From assembly GCA_032719365.1 (NCBI GenBank), contig CM064862.1, positions 6,164,001 through 6,228,000 on the forward strand: a DNA stretch of 64,000 nt, in the 5' to 3' direction. The notes below the pieces were generated by a model, which saw nothing but the letters and a program-made list of their open reading frames with translations, made no database searches and was not told the origin of the DNA. This document shows positions 24,462 through 36,330 of the stretch, one piece after another. The DNA comes from Prinsepia uniflora (taxonomy: Eukaryota; Streptophyta; Magnoliopsida; Rosales; Rosaceae). A program made the translations under genes and the position numbers. How positions within the stretch are numbered: the stretch's first letter is position 1; every line of letters begins with the position of its first letter.

Positions 24462-27400
24462 CGCCCCCCTCAAGTAGGTGGAGCTATCGACGACACCTAT
24501 CTTGCCACGTAAGAGCTGGAAGCGAGGTCTTGGTAAGGGCTTGGTGAGGGTATCAGCGAGCTGATCATCAGTGGCCACATGAGAGACTGTGAGGAGGCCA
24601 CACCATACATGCTCCCGGACAAATTGAAAATCGATGTCCACGTGTTTCATGTGGGAGTGCAGGGCTGGATTGGCACAATAGAAGGTTCTGCCAATGTTGT
24701 CGCAAGAGATGTTGCGTGGACCCAAGTGGGAAAGGCCAAGCGCCTTCATGAGAGACTGTACCCAAACCAGCTCTGCTGCAGTAGAAGCAACAGCTCTGTA
24801 TTCTGCTTCAGTAGATGATCTGGAGACTGACTTCTGCTTGCGGGAACTCCAAGAGATGAGGTTACCACCTAGATAGACTAAATAGGTAGTGGTGGACTTC
24901 CGGTCATCACGATCTGCGGCCCAATCAGTATCAGAAAAGGCGGCAATGTTGTGAAAAGCATGACACAGCCTTGAGTTCATGAGTGGACTTCCGGTGAAGA
25001 TGCAGGCCGAAGTGGATGGTGCCTCTAAGGTATCTGAACACTCGTTTGAGGGCCTGTCGGTGGAGGTTTGTGGGCGCATGCATAAATTGAGAAAGCTTGT
25101 TGGTAGCATAGGAAACATCGGGCCGAGTGAGACTGAGATATTGAAGGCTTCCAATGATGCGGCGAAAGAGCGTATAGTCAGCTGGGGGTGAACCATCTTG
25201 GAGGGTTAAAGGAGGAGAGACGGCTAGGGGAGTGGGAACTGGTTTGGCACCCTCCATATGGGCCATGGTGAGGACGTCATGGATGTAACAGTGTTGAGAG
25301 AGGAACATGCCCATGGGAGTGGGCAAAACTTCCACTCCTAGAAAATAGTGGAGGGGGCCAAGATCCTTCACAGAAAACCGGGCTACCAGACGTTGGATGA
25401 AGGTGGTGAGGAGCTGAGGTGCATTGCCGGTGAGAATCAGGTCATCCACATAGACCAGAAAATAGAGTACCTGAGAGCCCTGTATAAGAACAAAGAGAGG
25501 GGTATCAGATAGAACAGTGGCAAAGCCTTGTTGAAGTAGAAAACTTTGTAGTTCCTGGTACCAGACCCGTGGGGCCTGTTTGAGACCATAAAGTGCCTTT
25601 CAGAGCTTGCACACATAGGTGGGTGTGTGAGGATCAACAAAACCCTTCGGTTGTGCCATGTAGACATCCTCATTTAGGGTTCCCTGGAGAAACGCATTGT
25701 TTACATCCAGCTGTCGGATGGGCCAACCTTGAGTCACTGCGAGGTGAAGGATGATGCGAATGGTAGTAGGTTTGACCACAGGGTTGTAGGTGTCTGAATA
25801 ATCAATGCCCGGGCGCTGGTGATAGCCCTTGGCCACCAGCTGAGCTTTGTATCTGTCCACAGTACCATCCGGGTGTCGCTTGATGCGAAACACCCATTTG
25901 TTGCCCATAAGATTCTGGTCCCGGTGGGGAGGAACCAAGTCCCAGGTGCCATTGGTTATGAGGGCAGTGAGCTCAGCGGACATGGCAGAACGCCAATGGA
26001 GGTCCTTAACGGCTTGGTAGACACAAGTGGGCTCGGCCAGGGGTAGGGGATGGGTGGTGGTGGCCAGGGCATAAGTAGGGACAGGGGGAATGACACCTGA
26101 TTTCGTGCGGGTGAGCAAAGGATGAGTGGAAGATGGTAGGGGGGGGGGAGGAATGAGGATTCATCAAATTGGACATGCCTAGACACATAAAGACGATTTG
26201 AAGTGGGATCAAGGAACATATATGCACTTTGGTTGAGGGAGTAGCCCAGAAATGCACTTTGTTAGCGGTGTAGGGAGGCAGCCAAGAAAAACAAAGACAA
26301 CCAAAGACCTTGAGACGAGTGTAATTAGGGGGTTGATGAAAGAGGGCAGAGTATGGAGTGAAGTCGTGAAGGTTGGGAGTGGGAAGGTGATTGATGAGAT
26401 AAACTTCAGCCTTAAAGGCATACGGCCAGTAAGTGAGAGGAAGGGTGGCTTGGTGGATGAGGGAGAGACCAGTTTCCACCACATGGCGGTGGCGCCGTTC
26501 AGCCACCCCCATTATGTTGAGGTGTATGAGGGAGGGTAAGCAGGTGATGAATGCCATTACTTGCAAGAAAGGATTTTAGTTTGATGAACTCTCCACCGCC
26601 ATCAGTATAGAGAGTGGCAATGAAGGTTTGGAAGTAGTTTTTCACCAATTTTTTGAAATCAAGGAACGTTGGGTACACATCTGATTTTCATTTCAGAGGA
26701 TATAACCAAGTGTATTTGGTATAGTGGTCAACAAAAAGCACATAATAGGCATAGCCTTCGGGGGGAAATGTAGGGGGCAGGTCCCCAAACATCAGAGAAC
26801 AATAATTGTAAGGGTCGTGTGCTTGTAAGAAAAGTCTCACCAAATGGGAGACAATGACTTCTATTGCATTGACACGAGGAACAAACAGATGCTGGAATTT
26901 TTGAAGGTACAAAAATGGAAGTTGAACGAAAAACAGACTCCAGGATTTTTTGACTAGGGTGACCAAGACGACGATGCCACAAGGTAGGGGATGCCACCAC
27001 ACCTGCCATAGCTTGAGGTTGTTGGGAAAAAGGGGACCATTCGTACACACCGTCCTTACTCGGGCCTTGAAGAAGGACCACCCCCGTGCTGAGATCCTTG
27101 ACCTGGAAGGAATCAGGATAGAATTCAATAAAAGTTCGGTCAGTAGTGTTGAATTGGGAAATAGAAAGCAGATTCCGGGTTATATGAGGAACACAAAGGA
27201 CATTCTGGAGTTTAAAAGGACGGGAGGAAGTAGGGAGAATGGTGTTACTAGTGTGGGTTATGGGTAACCCCTTACCATTGCCAAGAAGAATTTCATCAGG
27301 GCCACTGTAGGTGTGGACTTTAGTGAGCTGTTGAGGGGTGGAGGTGACATGGTGAGAAGCACCCAAATCAAGGAGCCAAGTAGCAGAGTAACCTGGGGTG

Positions 27401-28348
27401 AGAGAGTTGGCCAGGGGTTGGTGGGCTGTTTGGTGCTGCAGTTGGGGGCAACGTTTGGCACTATGCCCAGAAGTGCCACACCATTGGCAAGTTCCATGGT
27501 AGCCGCTGCCATGAGGGTTGGAGGTGCGGCTGGAGTCAGAACCAGATTGATAGGTACGCTGGTTGAAAGAGGAACGGGTGGGCTCATGGGAAGTGGAGCT
27601 GGTATTGTAGCCACGGTTGGAGCGGTTGAAGCCACGGGGTGCTTGGGTGGCATTGACTGTAATGGTGGCAGCATGTGAGGCGTTGACACGGTTGGAGGCA
27701 AGTTCATGCTTGACAAGCATGTCATGGAGGTTCTCGAAAAAGACAGATGTGTCCCAGGACCGGACAGCAGCAGCAATATCTTTGAACTCAGTGGCTACAC
27801 CGTTCAAAACATGTAGGAGGAGGTCGTCATCAGAAAGAGGTGTGTCGATGGCGGCCAATTCATCAGCAAGAACCCGAACCTCCTGGAGGTAATCAGATAC
27901 AGGACGGCCATTCTGTCGAAGGAGGGTCAACCGCTCCTTGAGACCAAGAACACGGGCTCTGGCCTTGCTAGCATATAGACGGCTGAGGCGACCCCAGGCA
28001 TCAGCGGAGGTCTTGGCAGCAGCAATGAGAGTGATCACATGCGGAGAGACAGACGCCAAGATGGCGTGGAGGAGAAGCTGGTCTTGACGGAACCAGAAGG
28101 CTCGCTGGGCTGGTTCGGTAGGAGGAGGGCAGGGATAGGTGCCGTCCACATAGCCCATAAGGTCGTATCCATGAAGGAGAGCATGGAATTGTGCGCGCCA
28201 GGGGAAAAAGGTGGTGGCTGTGAGTTTGACAGGGAGTTGAGCAGCGGTGTTAATGGTGATGAGGGAGGGGAGGGCAGGTATTGTATCAGTGGGTAGCGAC
28301 GGCGACAGTAGGTTGAGCAGCGGCAGCGGCAGTGGGTTGGGCAGCCAT
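24456..28348 (-). pseudogene. Copia gag-pol polyprotein, broken
   Basis: The probable start is the ATG at 28346-28348, soon followed by a stop and a frame change. Domains in order on the minus strand: UBN2-type gag; a zinc knuckle CQWCGTSGHSAKRC; an aspartic protease whose D-S/T-G is changed to DLG in WLLDLGASHHVTS; a GAG-pre-integrase and integrase zinc site (HRRLGHPS, CSSC) near 26900; integrase core in more than one frame (26000-26760); reverse transcriptase 25250-26050 with intact YVDDLILTG; and RNase H (24456-24960) with SDTDWA and STEAEYRA. At least four frame breaks and the protease change make it non-functional. Confidence 0.88.
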
Positions 28349-28412
28349 GAGTTAGGGTTTAGGGTTTTGTTTTTGGGGGTTGCTCGGTGGAGCTTTTACA
28401 GCTCTGATACCA

Positions 28413-28626
28413 TATAAGGTATGAAATTTTCTGTTTATTCGATTAAATTCACAAAGTGTACAGAGTAGCAGATTTATACAGGAAATAGAGAGTCTTAAAT
28501 AGGTATGAACTAGGAGAGTCCTAACTAGGAAATATACATCCTAGGTAAGTTTATATACTAAGGAAGAACATATATTAAGGAGGAGATTGATCTGCAATCT
28601 CCTCCGTTAGCTAGGATTCCTTAACA
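28413..28626 (-). repeat. 5' LTR of the intronic Copia element
   Basis: It has the same termini as the 3' LTR and lies directly beside the primer binding site at 28401-28412. Confidence 0.9.
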
Positions 28627-29053
28627 GAAGAGGGATGGTGCAATTAGTAAGGACTTCAAAGGTATGTTTACAATACTAAAAAGTAGATAAATTAAATTTT
28701 TTTCATCAGTTTGAAAACTTAGACTCCATTAAGTACAATACTTCTCCAGATAATTGTAAAGGTGGAAGAGAGATGGTACAATTATATAATCTTATAGGAC
28801 AGGGAAAACACCACCAAACAAACAAATATAATATGTACCAGGTATATAGTTCTTCCTTGAAACTCAAACTGGGCTCTAATTGAATCTCTTGTTAAACCAA
28901 CTTCTGGACCCACTAACACGCGTTCTTCTTGTAACAATGTATTAAGCAAGGTTGACTTCCCAACATTGGGTCTCCCTACAATTGCTAACTGTAATTGCAA
29001 CTTACTCTCCTCATCGCCACAAGAGCTGTGGTCCTCCTCAGTACCTTCTTCAC

Positions 29054-30330
29054 CTAGAATCAGGAACACAATAAAAATTAAGTCATCAACTAGGATAGCA
29101 TAAATCGAACAAACATCGAACCAACCACCAAGAAAGCAATAGAAGAGTATTCTGATGAACTTAAAGAGTAGCTTGCTTGCAATTTATAGTAGAATAAACT
29201 ATATGAAACCCATCACTAGCAGCTGGTTTGCAGTTTAAACCTAAAATTTTAACAAGAGTATACACTTAGAATAACCAGAAACTGAGCTACTAGTTTCTTT
29301 ATATAGGATTAAGCAGTCATCACTAAATGAAATCCACCAAACATATTATAAACCAATTAAAAACAGCGGCCACATGTTCAGGTCCAGCCAAAAAAATGTT
29401 CAAACTAAACAGTTGAGGAATTAGTTTTTATTTGGGAATGATTTAGATTTTTAATTCCCTCTTCAAGCATCAATGTCAAAGCACTTAAAGAACAGTACTT
29501 TTACTGCAATCATGCTATGTTCTAAATTTTTAAACAAGAGCATTCTGCATGGGTATGATATCCCATGCACTTTAATAAAAGTTTGTTGTTTCTCATAAAC
29601 AACTTATAAACCAGGCAGTGTGTACAAAGAGAAACAAGTTCATGCTATGTTGTGAAAGCATTTAAAGGACATTACTTTTACTGCAGTCATGCAATGTTCT
29701 AAAAGTTTTTAAACAACAGCATTTTGCTTGGGTATGATATCCCATGCATTTTAATAGAAGTTTGTTGTTTCTCGTAAACAACTTATAAATTAGGCAGTGT
29801 GTACAAAGCGAAACAATTTCACAAGCTAAGATATGTGGGCAGCCATACATATCAATTTAAGCCTTTTCTCAGGTATCATCTCATATCAATTTCAAGCCCA
29901 TCCTTATCATCAAGGTGCAAATTAACCTACATACATATCACTCTGAAGTGGCAGTAAAACAATTTCATGCATGTCTCTCTCTGAAGCTAACATACATATC
30001 ACTCAATTTTGCAATAAGCACAAAACCCACCCCAAAATGAAAGCTTCGTAGGGTTTACAGCAGCCAAAAACATGCAGAACCTTATCTCAGTCCCTTTAAA
30101 CTAATCTTCAATCCTCAACTGACCCCAGAATACTTGAAAACGTAAAATTGAAGCCTAGTAGTAAAAATCTCAATTTGAAAAAGAAAAAAAAAAATCTTTC
30201 AGAAGCTAAATGCATGTCCCCAAAACTTACTTCTTGGGGTCGACTGACTGACTGAGAGTTATAAAATTTCCAGAGGTTTAGGGGTACGTTTTGAGAGTTG
30301 GGAGAGGGAGCTCGCGCCCCTGGGATGAAC
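29054..30330 (-). other. Upstream part of the GTPase locus, probably intron and leader
   Basis: It is AT-rich with no recognisable exon of the first G domain. A tandem duplication with a period of about 178 bases lies at 29474-29825. A consensus donor GTAAGT (30225-30230, minus strand) follows a GC-richer stretch 30231-30320 without an ATG, which could be an untranslated first exon. Confidence 0.4.
29474..29825. repeat. Tandem duplication, about 178-base period
   Basis: Two adjacent copies share GGTATGATATCCCATGCA, GTTTGTTGTTTCTC and GGCAGTGTGTACAAAG in the same order. The copies have diverged by scattered substitutions. Confidence 0.8.
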
Positions 30331-31122
30331 TAGTTTGAAATCCATTTGCTCACGTGCACAAACTCTCTCTAAGTTCATTGCTTTTTCTTTTTCCCTTATT
30401 TTTTGGGCCCTAAATTACGAGCTGGTAATAACCTTTACATATACAGATAATTTAGAAAGGGAGCCGAATCCAATTTTTGAATGTGATAAATTTATTGTGG
30501 GCTTGATGGTAGCCGGTAAGTCAGCCGTCTGAATTTTTTTTAATATGGATATTATATTAATTTGTTATATAAAAATATTCGGCAATATAAATGAATTTTA
30601 TTAATAAATATAAAAGATTAACTTAGTAAGGGGACTTTACTCCTCAAAACCTTATTAATGATGATTAAAAATTTATTTAAGTAAAATTTATCAACACAAA
30701 TTTATAAGAATTCCTACAATAGTAAAAATTAAGAATAAGAATGATCTAAGTTCATCTACTAACTAACTAATCAAGAAAACCAATCAACTATATTTCACCA
30801 TTGTAATAATATACATATAAAAAACAGAACATTTTTCCCCAATTAAATCAAAGATTCAATATCAATAATTAGTAAAAAAAAACACTTATTTGTACTTAAA
30901 AAAGGTAATAGATTTTTTTTAAAAAAAAAAACCTAAATTGAACTGGACTAATTAAATTAAGCTATTTTGACAAAAAAAAATTAATTAAGCTAGATTAAAT
31001 TCATAATTCTAAAGAATCTAATCTTAAGTGAGGGGCTATAACCCTCCTAGTCCAAGGGAAGAATCAGTCCTGATCTTAAAGATTTGCTCTCTTTGTTGAA
31101 GTATATTTCCATTTAAGTCGCA
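30331..31122. other. AT-rich intergenic region
   Basis: It contains poly-A and poly-T runs and short chance reading frames only. Nothing functional is seen. Confidence 0.5.
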
Positions 31123-31518
31123 ACAGTCCTCTAAAACTAGTTGGTTGTTTCTATAATATGGAATTAACCATTCGATTATATTTTCATTTCACAAAATACT
31201 ATCACAATTTAACTGTATATTTTATAATTCACTATTCAAATATCATTTATGCAATCATTTATTCACTTTGATAATTTTTTGGTTATATAACACAATAACT
31301 AAATACAAAGACAAATATAGTACATCAAATAATATAATAAATGCTCTTAGTAATATAATCAAATGACCGAACAATTTTCCGCATTCGATGAAATCTTGCA
31401 TAAATGATTTTTTAATAATAAATTATAAAATAAACAATTAAATTATGGTATTATTTTGTAAATTGAATATAATCGAATAACTAATTCCGTATTATAAAAC
31501 CAACCAACTTGTTCTAGA
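31123..31518. mobile_element. MITE-like element with long imperfect terminal inverted repeats
   Basis: The left end (about 31129-31195) and the right end (about 31455-31518, reverse complement) match over about 60 bases with few changes, both reading AGTTGGTTG, then TATAATA, GGAATTA, ATTCGATTATATT. The element is about 0.4 kb, AT-rich and noncoding. The target duplication was not settled, so the superfamily is open. Confidence 0.6.
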
Positions 31519-32162
31519 GAACACTAGTGATTAAATTGGATTACACCAAATTACTATAATCCATATGCGAGACATTTTAAAAAAGGTTCTAGTCACGAAT
31601 ATTATATTCAAAATTCTAGTGACTCTTCACCCTCTCAATTCTTTTATATTCAAATTTCATGAATCGAGCAGCTTCAAGCTTCTCTCGGTAATGTTGCGCC
31701 TAACAGAGCTCAGGTTTTCGATCACTTTTCCCATATATAGCGTTTGTACAATGTCATTCCAATTCTATCATGTTGTAGGAAAATTGAGCACCGGGCCCCC
31801 TTAACTCATGCTGACTGAGACTTGTGATTCTATCAACATTTCAAAACTTCAGTTTGAGTTGAATTTATAAGCTACAAAGTCGGAAGACAAACGCCGAAAA
31901 CCAAATGAGTAATGACAACCTGCTAATTTAACAGTAGAGATTCAATGAGATAAACTCAACATTCAAGGTAAAAATCCCTATTAGGATTCACCACCAATAT
32001 CCAAACGGAGTCAAAATATCGGTTCAGTTAAATCCTAACATAACAATAAATCCGAGAAGCCGAAAGATGTGACCCTGTACTCTCTCAATATCAAAAATAC
32101 CACATATTTAAGAACGCCTCATTTCTACTTCCTTACTTCTGCTTCGCTTCTACATGTGGCTC
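31519..32162. other. Intergenic region and likely 3' untranslated region of the HD2 gene
   Basis: No coding exon is recognised. The bases just left of 32163 are probably the 3' untranslated end of the HD2-type gene read on the minus strand. Confidence 0.45.
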
Positions 32163-35100
32163 TCACTTTGCGGAATGCTTGGCCTTGTTGTGGGACTGAA
32201 GAGCACCATCAGAGTTGAATGACCTGCAAAAAAACACAACGTGATAAGCACATTTGAACAAGGAATAAAACAAACTATTAAGGCAAGAAAAAGGTGTCAG
32301 AAGCCCGACTTACTTGCTGCATGGTTTGCATGCGAATTCACCGACAGACTTAGGAGTCTGTGGCTTCGGCTTGTCACCAGTGGCGGGGGTCTTTCCGGCT
32401 TTCTTTGCTGGGTGAGGTGTGGCAGTGTGCACACTCTTCTTCCCATCTGCGACAAATTCAAAACAATTGAACACCAGAGCAATCCAGAAGTGGCAGTAAA
32501 AAAGAAGATTAGGAAGACGATGCAAAACACGTGGGGGATTTTAGATTCCGTTACAATAACTAGAAAAGGAGGCTTAATAGTTACATAAAAACATAGAACA
32601 GTGAAATACAAAGAGAAGAAAAAAACAACTAAGCATCATTTTTCTGAGTGAATGAGACGAAGAGTGAGTACCTGTCTTCTGAGGAGTAACTTGCTTAGAC
32701 TTCTTAGTGGGCACAGGAGTTTTTGAAGGAGATTCATTGGGTCTCTTCTTGGAACCCTTCTGGAGAAAAATCAAAATATGAACAATAGAGCCAAAAGAAA
32801 TAACAAAGACATATACAAAAGCTGAAATCTGGAGAAAGCACGTAAAATCGTTCACTTGCCTTCTTTGGAGTAGGTGTTTCCTCATCTTCCCCATCACTAA
32901 CTTCATCCTCATCATCACTATCAACATTCATGCCCTACCGGTACATATATCATATTGATTAATGGAATGGAATTAGATACCTTATAAAGCTTTAAAGCAA
33001 AATCCAATGAGAATGTATTTAAACAAAGATATCTTAAATAAACAAAATAAACACACTTTCAGAAAGCCAAAATAAAAATAAATAAATAAAAAACTCTCTA
33101 GTGCCAAAACATTGTAACAATTCAGACCATGCAATCAACAAAACAGCAATTCCGGTTTCCATATAACCCAACACAGGTTAAAGGGATAGGAATTATAGAA
33201 AATACAAAAGCCAGTCCAGAAACAAAGCAGTTCGAAAAAGAGATAAAGCTTGGGAGCTAACTCTTAGACTTGAACAGATCTTAATTTCAGTAAGGGTTAC
33301 AACCATGGCAATTAAAATTAAAAGCTAAGAGGCAACTCAATGAATCAACGTAAAATAAAATGTACCAAATCCGTACACAAACAGATCATCTTAGGCCCGA
33401 GAAATTAGTATAGACCATAACATTAGAAAGGAAAAACTATCAACATTAGGTGGGAAATTGAATTTCAGGTTTCCACTAGCACCACAAAAAGCTTAGAGAT
33501 GAGTCAAAATACTCCCCATTCATTTCACAATAATCCCAATAAAGTACACAGCTAAATGCTATTAACATAACATACCCAACATACATTCAATTATGGTAAA
33601 TAAATACAAATAAATCTACACTTAAGGTGTCAAAAGAGAACTTACATCCTCAGATTGATCTTCTGAATCGTCCTCATCATCTGAATCATCTGAATCATCT
33701 TCATCTGAATCCTCACCAACTTTACTTGGCTCCTCAATCTCAATCTTAGCCTTTTTCTTTTCAGAAGGCTCAGGTTTGATATCATTGATCTTGGGTTGAG
33801 GTGCCTTGATAAGATCGTATATGCTATTCTCATTATCATCGGAGAAATCTACATAAACAGAAAATAAAAACCAAATTGCGTAGGTTGAATAATGAATTCA
33901 CAATAAAGTCATATACTCATATCCAAGAAAGAAAAAGACGGGACTTACCAGAATCATCCTCTTCATCACCCGTGGCAGAAAGAACACAGCAAGAAGTTAA
34001 GGAAGCCATGGATAAACACAAAAGGTTGAAAATCATCAACACAATCATAAAATCAACATCCAATATATCTTTCTTTCAACATGAAAAATAGTAACTTCCG
34101 CAAATTTTCAATATCTTTATTTTCATAATAGTTCCAAGTTTCCAAAAGACAGAACAATAAAGTTTTATCTATAACATTTCACAAAAGGTTACTCATAAAT
34201 TAGTTTGGAATGTTACGCTCAACCATCAATTTCATGTAAAACAAAACAAAACAAAATTATGGAAAGGATATTCTCCGACGAAAGATTTATAACCACAAAA
34301 GTAAACACTCCCATGCTTCAAGTTGTGAGAGAGCTCAAACTCTTTCTCAAAAACCAAATCAAAGAACAGCTGGGGAAACTTCTCAGATGAAAGATTGCCC
34401 AAAACAAGCTTCTGGTTCCCGATTTTCACATGGAGGAGGCCCTGGTCTCCCTTCTTTGTCTCACCAAGACATGCCTAGAGAACAAAACAATTATTAAATA
34501 TTAACCACATTGGACCAAAAGTTATCATGGACAGTAACTCCAAAATAAAAAGTAGCCGGTGGATCAAAGAAGCCATGTACGAATAGCACTAACCTGTGAG
34601 AGGTGCACAACGTAGTCATCCTCAGGGACATATTTAAATGGCTCACCAGCCTTCACTTCACAACCTAAAATAGAGTAGCTATTAAAAAAGTGCATCCATT
34701 GCAAGAACACAACCAGAGGTACGTAAAACAATTAAATAACATGACAAAGCAATCTCCATTTTCCGCTTAACATTTATTTCCATGATTTAAAGCCCTAGAT
34801 TTCATGAACAATGGGGTGACGAAAAACAATCACTTCTCCAAAAACCCAGTTATCAATATTGATAATAATACAAGTGACAACGCCATATGAAATGCATAAC
34901 CCATTATACCAAAGGGAGAAACTTTAAGAAAACACACGGAAAATCATCTGGAGAGATTGTTCGACCAATTTAAACACAAAAAGGGAAAACACAGACCCAT
35001 CAAAGGAACCCAAGTTTATACCCCAACACAACCTCTAACACCAGAAAAATCAGGTGTGTAAATAATGAAAACAAAATGAAACCCAATTTTACCGAACATT

Positions 35101-35212
35101 TATTTTCCGAACATTTCATCTCAAGTTACAGAACATGTCATTTTGGAACTTTCGAAGATCAAGCACGAATACAGAAGAGGCAAAACATAGAGGGCTTACC
35201 CCAAAACTCCAT
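32163..35212 (-). CDS. HDT: HD2-type (plant-specific) histone deacetylase
   Basis: HD2 proteins are plant-specific, nucleolar or nuclear proteins linked to histone deacetylation and gene silencing. Minus-strand exons: 35200-35212 (MEFWG, the family's conserved start), 34594-34664, 34474 to about 34250-34290, one ending at 33949, then 33646-33848, 32860-32934, 32672-32759, 32314-32446 and 32163-32223. The N-terminal fold holds LVLGNLSSEKFPQLFFDLVF and EKEFELSH. Acidic runs (DSDEDDSDDSDDEDDSED) and a Lys/Pro-rich part follow. The C-terminus is a C2H2 finger with CKPCSKSFNSDGALQSHNKAKH. Phases agree across all exons from 33848 on. The end of exon 3 and the start of exon 4 could not be fixed. The intron after 32860 has a GC donor. 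The gene class is secure. Confidence 0.92.
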
Positions 35213-35942
35213 GGAGGCCATCGAGAGAGTGAGCTGAGTGAGGGAGCAAAAAAGGGTGAAGAATTGGGGCTAGGGCTTTGGCTCAGGGTTTTGAAAGAGC
35301 GCGATTCAAAGTGGGCGAAGCATAATAGAGGGTTTAAGCGGTTATTTATATCGAAATGTTCCAGGGTTTTTCACTAGGGTTTTACTTGGACTCTTAAGAC
35401 CTCTTTCCGTGGGCCGGACTTGGGCTTTAATTTAAAAAGAGAAAAAAGTTGATGGGCCTTTAACAACGTAGCTTTTAACCCAATAATTTGATCATTACAC
35501 TTACCCAGTACTGGGTAGTAATTATGATTGATCTATAACTATAACAGCTGAATATGAATTACGAATTATGTAATAAAGAAAATACAATTAAGCCATATCC
35601 TACTAGCATGTATTTATTATGTGAAATGAGAGGACATTTCTTGAACTATTTCATAAACCATATTTCCCTCCACTCCACGGGAAGCTTTTGAAAACACAAT
35701 GCACTTTATTATTCTGATGATTGAAAGTACGCACTACCACCATCTAGACTGTCTGTCTCGTTGTATTCTTTTATTAGTGAATAAAAATTTAATTTCCATA
35801 GATTATACCTGTGCATGTAGAGTTCAATTTTAAAATTAATTCATTGTGTGACCTAAATAAGTATAATAACTATAAATTCAGGTCAGATTTTGATTGCTAT
35901 TTAATTCTGGTAAGTTTTCTTAGTCCTCTATTGAAAAAAATT
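35213..35942. other. HD2 leader and promoter, then AT-rich spacer
   Basis: The minus-strand leader probably spans 35213 to about 35330, with the promoter beyond it. No gene is seen from there to the Copia element. Confidence 0.45.
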
Positions 35943-35947
35943 ACAAG

Positions 35948-36262
35948 TATTGAAATCCTTAATTCAATGAGTTATTGAAACCCTTAATTTAAGGAGTTGT
36001 TGTCAACTCTCTTAATTCAAGAAGTTATTGGAACCTTTAATTAAGGAGTGGTTGTCAACCCCCTTAATTCAAGGAACCCTTAATTTAAGGAGTTGTTGTC
36101 AACTCTCTTAATTCAAGGAGTTATTGGAACCCTTAATTCAAGGAGTGGTTGTCAACACCCTTAATTCAAGGAGTTGTTAATTAGCTTCCCTAAGCCTATA
36201 TATTGTTGTACAACTGTAATAATCACATAAGAGAAATACAATTCAACATTTGAAAATCAATA
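35948..36262 (+). repeat. 5' LTR of the 35948-48367 Copia element
   Basis: It is 315 bases long, starts TATTGAAATCC and ends GAAAATCAATA. Internally it is a series of repeated units built from CCCTTAATTCAAGGAGT and TTGTTGTCAACTC. Confidence 0.9.
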
Positions 36263-36330
36263 TGGTATCAGAGCAGGGAAATTAACCTGTTTCTGCTATA
36301 CTGTCATCTGAGAGTATTCAATCTCCAAAA

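Larger units (their letters stand above)
24246..28626 (-). mobile_element. Ty1/copia retrotransposon in an intron of the GTPase gene
   Basis: It is a 4.4 kb element on the minus strand. LTRs lie at 28413-28626 (5') and 24246-24461 (3'), about 215 bases each and roughly 96% alike by eye (eight substitutions and a two-base gap). A GAAGA target duplication flanks it (24241-24245, 28627-28631). The primer site TGGTATCAGAGC (28401-28412, minus strand) touches the 5' LTR, and a polypurine tract lies just before the 3' LTR (about 24463-24472). It shares orientation with the host gene. It carries a degraded polyprotein and is unlikely to move by itself. Confidence 0.93.
21845..29053 (-). pseudogene. 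Der/EngA-like GTPase, second G domain and KH-like domain only, 5' part missing
   Basis: Der GTPases carry two G domains and a KH-like domain and act in large ribosomal subunit assembly; the plant relatives are organellar. Five minus-strand exons fit: 28839-29053, 23485-23610, 22644-22820, 22294-22431 and 21845-22201, with consistent phases and GT-AG borders. They encode GRPNVGKST (P loop), GLTRDS, DTAG, NKMD and SAL motifs, then VKYFTQVKARPPTYVAF and the KH-like end SLKEDFDLGGIPIRIM. The exon reading frame is unbroken. The first G domain expected upstream is not seen in 29054-30330, and there is no Met before the P loop. A GTAAGT donor near 30225-30230 could end a noncoding first exon. The sequence resembles the plant double-Der protein group. 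It may be a truncated paralogue or a gene with an unusual start. A Copia element fills the intron between the first two exons. Confidence 0.75.

Noticed and set aside
26950..27892. Plus-strand frames within the Copia element
   Set aside because: They are antisense shadows of the minus-strand polyprotein.
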